From assembly GCA_017465225.1 (NCBI GenBank), contig JAFTWQ010000022.1:62001-126000 (forward strand): a DNA stretch of 64,000 bases, written 5' to 3'. The notes beneath the pieces were generated by a model. That model saw only the letters and a program-made list of their open reading frames with translations. It had not been told where the DNA came from and ran no database searches. A program made the translations under genes and the position numbers. Positions 33,512-41,461 of this stretch are shown here, piece after piece. Every line of letters begins with the position of its first letter. The first letter of the stretch is position 1. Source of the stretch: Bacteroidales bacterium (lineage in GTDB: Bacteria; Bacteroidota; Bacteroidia; Bacteroidales; UBA932).

Positions 33512-34618
33512 TCACATGCCTGAAATGACGCTCAAGGCATCCGTGAGCAGGCTTATTAGGAATTCCGTCCCCCGGATCATGAACCCCGGACACAGCCCCA
33601 TGCTGCTGAGCAGCATCACGGCCAGGGCTGAAGGTATGATCAGGCCGGTCAGGGGCAGGGCGATCAGGTTGGTCAGCATAAAATGCATTGGGAAGGAGTT
33701 GAAATAGTACCAAGCAAGCGGTCCGGTCGTGATCTGGCATGATATCGACATCGATGCCGAATTCCATATCCACCTTGTGCATTTCGCCAAAGCCTTGTCT
33801 TCGTGCGGCTGTCCCGGCCATAAAGACTTCATCCATGGAAATATGAATGCGATTCCGGCCATCGCGGCATATGAGAGCTGGAATCCGACGGACTGTACAG
33901 ATGACGGGGATATCGCCAGCTGCACCACGAGGGAGGTCATGAGGACCGATCCCGTGCTGTGATGGCGATGGGTCATGCGTGCGGCCTCATTGATGATTAT
34001 GAACAGCAAGGCGCGGACGATGGATGCTCCGGCTCCGGCCGCAAGGGTATATGTCAGGCATATGGCTATGGTCGCGGCGGAGCGGGCGATGAGGGCTTGC
34101 CTGGTATTCCCGAAAAATGATGTGAGGTACCTTGTGATCCCGTATATGATGCCTAGATGAAGTCCTGAAAGTGCCAGTATGTGTGAGGCCCCGCTGTCGC
34201 GGAATGCGGCGGTTATATCTTGCGGAATGTCGCATCTTTCTCCTGTCAGAAGAGCTTTGACGATGGCGTTTGTGCTGCGGTCCGTGAACGGGACCGCGTC
34301 TGCCATTTCCTGCATCTTCATTCCTATGCTCCAGCCCCGTAGGTCTGCCGGGTCGATGGCGCTTATCCAGAGCAGCTTCCCGCATTCCCCGCAGAATCCG
34401 CCCAGAAGCAAGGCCAGGAATGCGATTGCTGTCCAGGAATGCGAAATCCTTCGTCCGGCCGGATGCATGGCGAGGCTTAAGGCTGCGGCAACCGCCGTCA
34501 GTGAGACGGATGCGTTTATGATATGGATGTCGTATGATGATGATCCGGCGTATGTCGCGAGTGCTACTCCGGCTGCGAAAGGTAACGAGAACCCCGCAAT
34601 CTCTCTCTCCACTTTCAT
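33512..34618 (-). CDS. Short ComEC/Rec2-family membrane protein lacking the metallo-beta-lactamase domain
   Basis: 368 residues, many membrane helices. The Competence (PF03772-type) core is present: 'ALLTGERCDIPQDITAAFRD', 'SGASHILALSGLHLGIIYGI', 'ARSAATIAICLTYTLAAGAG', 'SIVRALLFIIINEAARM', 'VQSVGFQLSYAAMAGIAF', 'LTNLIALPLTGLIIPSALAV'. ComEC forms the inner-membrane channel for DNA uptake. Usual ComEC proteins are 600-800 residues with an N-terminal OB-like and a C-terminal nuclease-like domain; both are reduced or missing here, and no remnant of the latter lies downstream, where apbE ends immediately. It may be a shortened functional form or degenerate. Confidence 0.85.
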   Translation of the reverse strand: MKVEREIAGFSLPFAAGVALATYAGSSSYDIHIINASVSLTAVAAALSLAMHPAGRRISHSWTAIAFLALLLGGFCGECGKLLWISAIDPADLRGWSIGMKMQEMADAVPFTDRSTNAIVKALLTGERCDIPQDITAAFRDSGASHILALSGLHLGIIYGITRYLTSFFGNTRQALIARSAATIAICLTYTLAAGAGASIVRALLFIIINEAARMTHRHHSTGSVLMTSLVVQLAISPSSVQSVGFQLSYAAMAGIAFIFPWMKSLWPGQPHEDKALAKCTRWIWNSASMSISCQITTGPLAWYYFNSFPMHFMLTNLIALPLTGLIIPSALAVMLLSSMGLCPGFMIRGTEFLISLLTDALSVISGM

Positions 34619-34631
34619 TTCGTACCTGTTT

Positions 34632-34664
34632 TTTGCGAAAGTAGCGATTATTTTTATAACTTTG
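34632..34664 (+). promoter_or_regulatory. Promoter of ackA
   Basis: TTTG (34632-34635), 21 bp, TAACTTTG (34657-34664). This is a consensus-type Bacteroidetes promoter, leaving a leader of about 65 nt before the ackA ATG. Confidence 0.75.
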
Positions 34665-34734
34665 CAAAGATGTGGTGGGATTTCTTTGAAATTTCAACCG
34701 GAACCGGAAAAATACAATTAAAAAATCACATAAA

Positions 34735-35946
34735 ATGATCGTTTTAGTACTCAATTGCGGAAGCTCATCGCTCAAGTATCAGCTGCTTGATATGAAGAGC
34801 GACGAAGTCTATGATCTTATCGCCAAGGGTCTTGTCGAGAGGATCGGAATGGAAACAGGCTGCCTTAAGCATCAGGCGACCGGAAAGGAGAAACTTGTAA
34901 AGGAAATGCCTATCGAGGATCACACCGTAGGTATCAGAGCCGTGATGGATGCTCTCCTTGACAAGGAATACGGCGTCCTCACAACACTCGAGGACATCGA
35001 GGCTGTAGGACATCGCGTTGTACATGGCGCAGAAGAATTCGTATGCAGCCAGCTTATCACAGACAAGGTCATCGCCCAGCTCGAGAAATGCTCTGTCTTC
35101 GCTCCGCTTCACAACCCTGCCAACATCCTCGGTATCAAGGCTGTCTCAGCAGTCCTTCCTACAGTGCCTCAGGTAGGTGTGTTCGATACAGCATTCCACC
35201 AGACAATGCCTTCATACGCATACATGTATGCCCTTCCATATGAATATTATGAGAAGTACGGTGTACGTCGTTACGGATTCCACGGAACCAGCCACAGATA
35301 TGTTTCTGCAAAGGGTGCGAAGTTCGCAGGACTTGATCCGGAGTGCTCGAAGGTGATTACATGCCACCTCGGAAACGGAAGCTCTATCGCTGCTGTCCTT
35401 AACGGAAAGTCGATCGACACGACAATGGGCTTCACTCCGCTTGAGGGTCTCATCATGGGTACAAGATGCGGAAACATCGACCCTGAGATCGTTACATACA
35501 TTCAGGAGAAGGAAGGCCTTACTGCTGCGGAGATGAGCAAGGTGCTCAACAAGAAGAGCGGTTTCCTCGGACTTTCATGCGTTTCATCGGATGCACGTGA
35601 CCTCAATGATGCGGCAAATGCCGGAGACGAGAAGGCGAAGCTGACTCTCAAGAAGCTTACATACGACATCACCAAATTCATCGGCGGTTATGCCGCTGCA
35701 ATGAACGGTGTTGACCTCATCGTCTTCACAGGAGGTATCGGCGAGAACAACAGCCGTCTCCGCAGACGCATCTGCGAGAACCTTACATATCTCGGTGTCA
35801 AGTTCGATTATGACGCAAATGTGGCGACAGGCCAGGATGTGATGATCACTCTTCCGGATTCGGACGTGAAGGTTGCTGTCATCACTACCAATGAGGAGCT
35901 CATGATCGCTCGCGATACAATGAATATCGTCCAGAACGAAGAATAA
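34735..35946 (+). CDS. ackA: Acetate kinase
   Basis: 403 residues. Signatures are 'VLVLNCGSSSLKYQLLD' (N-terminal Asn-Gly-Ser motif), 'HRVVHGAEEF', 'GVFDTAFHQTMP', 'RRYGFHGTSHRYV', 'TCHLGNGSSIAAV' and 'VFTGGIGENNSRLRR'. It converts acetyl phosphate and ADP to acetate and ATP, the energy-yielding last step of acetate fermentation. Downstream are ptb (40 bp) and buk, with an intercistronic hairpin. No separate pta is visible in the window, so the acyl-phosphate for this kinase is made either elsewhere or by the neighbouring phosphotransacylase. Confidence 0.97.
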   Translation: MIVLVLNCGSSSLKYQLLDMKSDEVYDLIAKGLVERIGMETGCLKHQATGKEKLVKEMPIEDHTVGIRAVMDALLDKEYGVLTTLEDIEAVGHRVVHGAEEFVCSQLITDKVIAQLEKCSVFAPLHNPANILGIKAVSAVLPTVPQVGVFDTAFHQTMPSYAYMYALPYEYYEKYGVRRYGFHGTSHRYVSAKGAKFAGLDPECSKVITCHLGNGSSIAAVLNGKSIDTTMGFTPLEGLIMGTRCGNIDPEIVTYIQEKEGLTAAEMSKVLNKKSGFLGLSCVSSDARDLNDAANAGDEKAKLTLKKLTYDITKFIGGYAAAMNGVDLIVFTGGIGENNSRLRRRICENLTYLGVKFDYDANVATGQDVMITLPDSDVKVAVITTNEELMIARDTMNIVQNEE

Positions 35947-35952
35947 AACCAG

Positions 35953-35971
35953 TCCCCGGCATGTCCGGGGA
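35953..35971 (+). terminator. Intercistronic hairpin between ackA and ptb
   Basis: TCCCCGG (35953-35959) pairs with CCGGGGA (35965-35971) over a 5-nt loop. There is no T-run after it, so partial termination or protection of the ackA mRNA 3' end is more likely than full termination. Confidence 0.5.
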
Positions 35972-35986
35972 TTAATTGCATATACG

Positions 35987-36895
35987 ATGTTTACAAGTTT
36001 TGAAGAAATTTTCGCCGAACTTCGCGGCAGAGGTACCAGAAAGCGCATGATCGCTGCCTGGGGTGTTGACAGTCATACCGTTGCGGCTGCAGCAAAGGCT
36101 GTGGAACTTGGCCTGGCCGATGTCACTCTTGTCGGTGACGAGGCTTTGATCGCAGAGGCGTGCAAGGAGGAGGGTGTGGATGTTTCCATCTTCACTATCG
36201 TTCACAATCCCAACGAGCTTCCTGCCGTCGCCCAGGCTGTGCAGATGATCCGTGAGGGCCAGGGAGACTTCCTTATGAAGGGACTTTGCTCTACTGACAA
36301 GTTCCTCCGTGCCATCCTGAACAAGGAGACAGGTCTTCTTCCTCCGAAGGGTACACTTACCCATTGTACGACTCTGGAGATTCCGAGCTATCACAAGCTC
36401 CTCTTCGTGGGAGATGTCGCTGTGATTCCTGCACCTGACATCAAGCAGAAACAGATCATCATGGAATGTCTCGTGAGGACTGCAAAGTCTGTAGGAGTTG
36501 CAAAGCCGAAGGTTGCTATAATCGCAGCTACCGAGCAGGTGCTTGCCAGCCAGCCGGCTACAATAGAGGCCGCCATGCTTTCCAAGATGGTGGAGCGTGG
36601 ACAGATCAAGGGATGCGTGGCAGACGGTCCGCTTGCTCTTGATGTGGCGATCGATCAGGAATCTGTAGACATCAAGGGGCTTGTCAGCCCGGTTGCCGGT
36701 GATGCGGATTGCCTTCTTTTCCCTAACATCGAGTCCGGAAATGTCTTCTACAAGGCTAATTCCAAGCTTGTTCCGGGAGTCAAGCAGTCGGGCATCCTCG
36801 TCGGAGCGAAGGTTCCGTGCGTGCTTTCAAGCCGTGCCGACAGCATCGATACGAAGCTCAATTCGATCGCGATCGCCGCAATGGCCGTGAACTAG
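35987..36895 (+). CDS. ptb: Phosphate butyryltransferase-type phosphotransacylase
   Basis: 302 residues, the size of Ptb/short Pta catalytic domains. Segments 'RKRMIAAWGVDSHTVAAAAK', 'GDFLMKGLCSTDKFLRAILN', 'THCTTLEIPSYHKLLFVGDV', 'VADGPLALDVAIDQESVDIK' and 'DADCLLFPNIESGNVFYK' are typical. It exchanges CoA for phosphate on an acyl-CoA, giving acyl phosphate. Position between ackA and buk suggests butyryl-CoA or branched acyl-CoA as substrate, though many Bacteroidetes may use this enzyme for acetyl-CoA as well; specificity cannot be read from sequence here. Confidence 0.9.
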   Translation: MFTSFEEIFAELRGRGTRKRMIAAWGVDSHTVAAAAKAVELGLADVTLVGDEALIAEACKEEGVDVSIFTIVHNPNELPAVAQAVQMIREGQGDFLMKGLCSTDKFLRAILNKETGLLPPKGTLTHCTTLEIPSYHKLLFVGDVAVIPAPDIKQKQIIMECLVRTAKSVGVAKPKVAIIAATEQVLASQPATIEAAMLSKMVERGQIKGCVADGPLALDVAIDQESVDIKGLVSPVAGDADCLLFPNIESGNVFYKANSKLVPGVKQSGILVGAKVPCVLSSRADSIDTKLNSIAIAAMAVN

Positions 36896-36941
36896 TTTAA
36901 ATCAGTTCGGGAATGTTCAATCAAGTAAAACTGTTGAAAAT

Positions 36942-38057
36942 ATGAAAGGTAGAATACTGGTTATCAATACCGGCTCCACCTCGACAAAGATTGCAGTCTA
37001 TGACTCGGGAGAGATGATGTTTGAGAAAGGCCTCACTCACTCTGCCGAGGAAATAGCTTCTTACGAATCCGTGATGGATCAGACGCCTATGCGCCGTGAT
37101 GCAATTACGGATTTCCTGATCGAGAAAGGCATTGCTCTGCATACCTTGGATATCGCAATGGCTCGTGGAGGACTCATAACCCCGATCAGAACGGGTGTCT
37201 ATGAAGTGAATCAGGAAATGCGTGATGCGCTCATGGCCGCAAAGGAAGGCGCTCATGCATGCAACCTCAGCGCTCTGATAGCGGATGACATCGCTGTCAT
37301 GGTGAACAAGGAAAGAGAGGAAAAGGACATTGCTGAAAAATGCCGCGCCTTCATCGCTGACCCTCCGATGGCAGACGAAATGCTTCCGGAAGTGAAGGTG
37401 GGTGGTCTTCCGGAGTTCCCTCGCAGGACTCTTTTCCATGCATTGAATTCCCGTGCTATGGTCCGCCGTTATGCCAGAAGCATAGGCAAGACCAACAAGG
37501 AGGTTACCGTTATCGTGGCTCACATGGGAGGCGGATCTTCTGTTTCTCTGCATCGTAATGGCCTTGTCATCGATACCAATGATGCACTTGGCGGAGACGG
37601 CCCTATAAGCCCTGAACGTGCAGGAAGCGTACCTGCATTCCCTCTTGTGGAGAAATGCTTCAGCGGACAGTGGACAGAGGCCCAGATCAAGAAAAGACTT
37701 GTCGGCCGTGGTGGTGCAGTCGCATATTTCGGCACCAATGACTTCCGTGAACTTACTGCGAGAGCGGAGGCGGGAGATGAGGCATGTGCGACATTCCTGA
37801 AGGGTTACTGCATCTCTGTCGCAAAGTATATCGCAGCGCTTGCGACAGTGGTATGCGGAAAGGTGGATGCGATAATCCTTACCGGTGGAATCGCGTACAG
37901 CAAGCCTATCGTGGCAGACATCAAGGAAAGGGTAGGTTTCATCGCTCCGGTCGAAATCTATGCCGGTGAAAATGAGCTTGAGTCGCTTGCGGAGAACGGA
38001 TACGGAATCCTTGCAGGTGAGTTCGATATCAAATACTATCATCCGGACCATTTTTGA
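36942..38057 (+). CDS. buk: Butyrate (branched-chain fatty acid) kinase
   Basis: 371 residues, acetokinase family but of the Buk subgroup: 'ILVINTGSTSTKIAVYDSGE', 'MARGGLITPIRTGVYEVNQE', 'ALNSRAMVRRYARSIGK', 'VIVAHMGGGSSVSLHRNGLV', 'NDALGGDGPISPERAGSVPA' and 'DAIILTGGIAYSKPI'. It makes ATP from butyryl (or isobutyryl/isovaleryl) phosphate. The ackA-ptb-buk order suggests a shared acyl-phosphate ATP module in fermentation. The gene ends before a hairpin that doubles as the promoter region of the pectin locus. Confidence 0.94.
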   Translation: MKGRILVINTGSTSTKIAVYDSGEMMFEKGLTHSAEEIASYESVMDQTPMRRDAITDFLIEKGIALHTLDIAMARGGLITPIRTGVYEVNQEMRDALMAAKEGAHACNLSALIADDIAVMVNKEREEKDIAEKCRAFIADPPMADEMLPEVKVGGLPEFPRRTLFHALNSRAMVRRYARSIGKTNKEVTVIVAHMGGGSSVSLHRNGLVIDTNDALGGDGPISPERAGSVPAFPLVEKCFSGQWTEAQIKKRLVGRGGAVAYFGTNDFRELTARAEAGDEACATFLKGYCISVAKYIAALATVVCGKVDAIILTGGIAYSKPIVADIKERVGFIAPVEIYAGENELESLAENGYGILAGEFDIKYYHPDHF

Positions 38058-38096
38058 CGAATAATCTATCCTTTGCGATAAAAAATCTTATGAAAT

Positions 38097-38139
38097 AAGC
38101 CTGTTAATGGTTATTTTTGCAATAATCACTAACAGGCTT
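38097..38139 (+). promoter_or_regulatory. Inverted repeat enclosing a -7 box between buk and the GH28 gene
   Basis: AAGCCTGTTA (38097-38106) and TAACAGGCTT (38130-38139) are perfect 10-bp arms, followed by TTCTT. The 23-bp interior contains TATTTTTG (38112-38119), a TAnnTTTG box, and the GH28 ATG is at 38145. It may terminate buk transcription, and the same DNA may serve as promoter/operator for the pectin genes. Confidence 0.5.
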
Positions 38140-38144
38140 TTCTT

Positions 38145-39758
38145 ATGACCACATTCAGCACAAGACTGATCAGGCTTGCTTCGGCCATCATCCTGGGCCT
38201 CGGCTTGCTTTCATGCAGCTCGGACTACGAGTTCGCTTACCTTTACAGGAATCTTCCGTTCGATATGGAGAAGGTGCATCGTCCGCAGATTCCGCCTCGC
38301 CAGATAAGCGTGGCAGACTATGGCGGCGTGGGTGACGGTGTCACATTGAATACCGATGCATTCGCAAAGGCGATCGATGTCCTCGTTGAGAACGGAGGCG
38401 GCAGGCTTGTCGTTCCTAAAGGTGTATGGCTTACCGGCCCGATCACTCTCAAGGACAATATCGAGCTCCATGTGACTCCGGATGCAGTGCTTTTGTTCTC
38501 TACCGACCGCAGCCTCTATCCTATTGTGGAGACTGTGTTCGAGGGACTGGACACCAGACGCTGCCTTGCTCCGATAAATGCCGACGGAGCGAAGAACATC
38601 GCTATCACCGGTGGAGGTACCATCGATGGAAACGGTGACTCATGGCGTCAGGTGAAGAAATCGAAGATGGCTCCTTCGCAGTGGAAGGAACTGCTCAAGA
38701 GCGGCGGATTCACCAACAGGAAGGGTGATGTATGGTATCCTGATTCGAGTTCTTACCGCGGATCGGTAGTCAGCGATGCATTCAATGTGCCTCAGGGCCT
38801 GACAACTGATGAGGAATGGAACAGCGTGAAGACATATCTCCGTCCTGTGCTCATCGGCCTGAAGAATTGCGAGAATGTGCTTCTCGAGGACTGCCTTTTC
38901 CAGAATTCACCATGCTGGAATATTCACCCTCTTATGTGCAGGAATGTGATAATCAATAATATAACCGTACGTAATCCATGGTATTCGCAGAACGGAGACG
39001 GCCTCGATGTGGATTCGTGCGAGGATGTGCTTGTGATCAATTCCAGCTTCGATGTAGGAGATGATGCCATCTGCATCAAGTCAGGAAAGAACGAGGACGG
39101 ACGCAGAAGGGCAAGGCCATGCCGCAACCTTATCGTCGACAACTGCATAGTGTTCCATGGTCATGGAGGCTTCGTTGTGGGAAGTGAGATGTCCGGCGGC
39201 GTCCAGAACATCAGCGTCACCAACTGCCGTTTCCTCGGAACTGATGTCGGCCTGCGCTTCAAGAGCTGCAGAGGCCGTGGCGGAGTCGTAGAGAATATCC
39301 ATATCAGCGATATCGTTATGATGGACATACCTACAGAACCTCTGCTTTTTGACCTTCATTATGGCGGAAAATCGGCCGTTGAGGCTGCTGCAGACGGTAT
39401 GACTGCGTTTGATGTCGAGTATGTTCCGGCAGATGAGACCACTCCGCAGTTCAAGGACATCTATATCAAGGACGTAGTCTGCAGCGGAGCTGCCAGGGCG
39501 ATGTATTTCAACGGAATTCCTGAAAAGAACATCGAGAACATCGTGGTAGAGAACTGCGAGATCGTTTCTGACAAGGGCGCGGATCTCCGTTATTCTACCG
39601 GCGTTGTTCTTAAGAATGTGCAGATCACTCAGGCTGACAGCCTCGGATACAGCCTTGCCAACTGCAAGAATGTGGTTATGCAGAATTGTAAGGATGCTTC
39701 AGGCAATGTGAAGCCGGATGTGTTCCAGTACAAGTCTGAAAATGTGGTGATTGAATAA
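38145..39758 (+). CDS. GH28 polygalacturonase-family lipoprotein
   Basis: 537 residues. Lipoprotein signal ending LLSCSS (Cys24). The right-handed beta-helix fold of family GH28 opens 'QISVADYGGVGDGVTLNTDA' and has the catalytic set: 'NGDGLDVDSC' (about 283-292), 'VGDDAICIKSG' (about 303-313), 'HGHGGFVVGSEMSGG' (about 337) and 'LRFKS' (about 369). It hydrolyses galacturonan or related pectic backbones, exo- or endo-acting; the Bacteroides-type sequence suggests exo or rhamnogalacturonan-type action but this is inference. First gene of the pectin locus; the CE12-CE8 esterase follows 11 bp later. Confidence 0.93.
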   Translation: MTTFSTRLIRLASAIILGLGLLSCSSDYEFAYLYRNLPFDMEKVHRPQIPPRQISVADYGGVGDGVTLNTDAFAKAIDVLVENGGGRLVVPKGVWLTGPITLKDNIELHVTPDAVLLFSTDRSLYPIVETVFEGLDTRRCLAPINADGAKNIAITGGGTIDGNGDSWRQVKKSKMAPSQWKELLKSGGFTNRKGDVWYPDSSSYRGSVVSDAFNVPQGLTTDEEWNSVKTYLRPVLIGLKNCENVLLEDCLFQNSPCWNIHPLMCRNVIINNITVRNPWYSQNGDGLDVDSCEDVLVINSSFDVGDDAICIKSGKNEDGRRRARPCRNLIVDNCIVFHGHGGFVVGSEMSGGVQNISVTNCRFLGTDVGLRFKSCRGRGGVVENIHISDIVMMDIPTEPLLFDLHYGGKSAVEAAADGMTAFDVEYVPADETTPQFKDIYIKDVVCSGAARAMYFNGIPEKNIENIVVENCEIVSDKGADLRYSTGVVLKNVQITQADSLGYSLANCKNVVMQNCKDASGNVKPDVFQYKSENVVIE

Positions 39759-39769
39759 TCGTATACGAT

Positions 39770-41461
39770 ATGAAGAAGATTGCAGTTATCTTTTTTACGC
39801 TGATGCTTTCACTGGGTATGGCCGCCCAGGATAAGGTAGTCCTTCGTCTTATGGGTGATTCCACCATGGCGGACAAGGATCTTTCATATGAGAATCCCGA
39901 GCGTGGCTGGGGCCAGAGGCTCAAATCGCATGTCGATACAAATGTCATTGTCGCGAATTATGCCCAGAACGGCCGCAGCACCAAGAGTGTGCAGACCCTA
40001 GGCATATGGGACCGCGTAAAGACAGACCTCAAGGCAGGGGAGTATCTTTTCATCCAGTTCGGACACAATGACTCAAAGGAGTCCGATACCACCCGCTATG
40101 CCGCTCCATTCGGCGCATATCAGGATAATATCAGGCTTTTCGTGGACCATGCCTTGAGCGTCGGAGCAAAGCCTGTGCTTTTCACACCAGTGTCGAGAAG
40201 ATGGTTTGATGATGAGGGAAAACTCAAGGAAAACTGCCATGGAGATTATCCTGCGGCAGTCATGCAGATTGCCGAAGAATATGGCCTTCCTCTGATTGAC
40301 GCCAACAGGATCACGCAGGCTTGGCTGAAGAGTCTCGGCGATGAGCCATCCCGCAGATATTACATGTGGGTAGAGAAGGGTACGAACCCGAAGCATCCTG
40401 ACGGAAAGATAGATAACACTCATACCAATGTGGCAGGAGCACGCCAGATAGTGAATCTTCTTCTTCCGGAGATCGTGAAGGTGATTCCGGAGCTTGCAGA
40501 GCATGTGGTTGATTATGACTTTGTCGTTGCAAAGGACGGCAGTGGAGATTTCTTTACTGTCCAGGAGGCTGTGAATGCCGCTCCGGATTATTGCAAGCAG
40601 GACGAGACCACGATCTATATCAAGGATGGTGTCTATGAAGAGAAGGTGACCATTCCGACAAACAAGCAGAGGCTTCATCTGATCGGTCAGTCGGCAGAGA
40701 AAACCGTGATCACGTGGAGTGACTTTGCCCAGAAGATCGGCCCGACAGGCTATGAGATGGGCACATCCGCGACCTCTACCGTCTTTCTTTATGCTTCGGA
40801 CTTCCTTGCCGAGAATCTTACGATAGAGAATGCCGCTGGCGAAGGAAAGTCCATCGGGCAGGCATGTGCAATAACGGTTGACGGCGATCGCGTGGCATTT
40901 GTCAACTGCCGTTTCGTGGCCAATCAGGATACGATCTATACATACGGAAAGGGCCAGCATCAGTATTTCAAAGGCTGCTGGATAGAAGGAACGACCGATT
41001 TCATCTTCGGAGCATCGACATGCTGGTTCGAGGACTGCACGATCCTCAGCAAGAAGAACAGTTATGTGACGGCTGCTTCGACACCTGAGCGGGAAGAGTT
41101 CGGATATGTCTTCAACAACTGCAGGCTCATCCATGATGAAAATACGGACAAGGTCTATCTCGGACGTCCATGGCGTTCGTTCGCAAAGACCGTCTTCATA
41201 AATTGCGAACTCGGAGACCATATCCTCAAGGAGGGATGGCACAACTGGGGCAAGCCATATGCCGAGAAGACTACATTCTATGCTGAATACGGAAGCAAGG
41301 GACCGGGAGCGGCTTCGAAGAAAGAGCGCGTGAAATGGTCACATCAGCTGAAGGACAAGGATCTGGGTAAGTATACTCCGGAAAATGTCCTCCAGTGCGG
41401 GAGCGAGCAGGACAAGCATGGAAAGAATGTGAAGGTCGAGTGGTATTTCAAAGTCTTTTAA
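39770..41461 (+). CDS. CE12-CE8 fusion: pectin acetylesterase plus pectin methylesterase
   Basis: 563 residues, signal peptide MKKIAVIFFTLMLSLGMAAQ. Residues about 24-240 are an SGNH esterase of the rhamnogalacturonan acetylesterase (CE12) type: 'LRLMGDSTMADKD' nucleophile, 'NYAQNGRSTKS', 'FIQFGHNDSKE', 'NTHTNVAGARQIV' with the Asp/His end motif replaced here by DNTHTN. Residues about 249-563 are a CE8 pectinesterase: 'VVAKDGSGDFFTVQEAV', 'GQACAITVDGDRVAFVNCRF', 'ANQDTIYTYGKGQ', 'GTTDFIFGASTCWFEDC' and 'YLGRPWRSFAKT'. It strips acetyl and methyl groups so lyases can cut. The stop overlaps the HTCS start by 1 bp (TAATG). Confidence 0.92.
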   Translation: MKKIAVIFFTLMLSLGMAAQDKVVLRLMGDSTMADKDLSYENPERGWGQRLKSHVDTNVIVANYAQNGRSTKSVQTLGIWDRVKTDLKAGEYLFIQFGHNDSKESDTTRYAAPFGAYQDNIRLFVDHALSVGAKPVLFTPVSRRWFDDEGKLKENCHGDYPAAVMQIAEEYGLPLIDANRITQAWLKSLGDEPSRRYYMWVEKGTNPKHPDGKIDNTHTNVAGARQIVNLLLPEIVKVIPELAEHVVDYDFVVAKDGSGDFFTVQEAVNAAPDYCKQDETTIYIKDGVYEEKVTIPTNKQRLHLIGQSAEKTVITWSDFAQKIGPTGYEMGTSATSTVFLYASDFLAENLTIENAAGEGKSIGQACAITVDGDRVAFVNCRFVANQDTIYTYGKGQHQYFKGCWIEGTTDFIFGASTCWFEDCTILSKKNSYVTAASTPEREEFGYVFNNCRLIHDENTDKVYLGRPWRSFAKTVFINCELGDHILKEGWHNWGKPYAEKTTFYAEYGSKGPGAASKKERVKWSHQLKDKDLGKYTPENVLQCGSEQDKHGKNVKVEWYFKVF

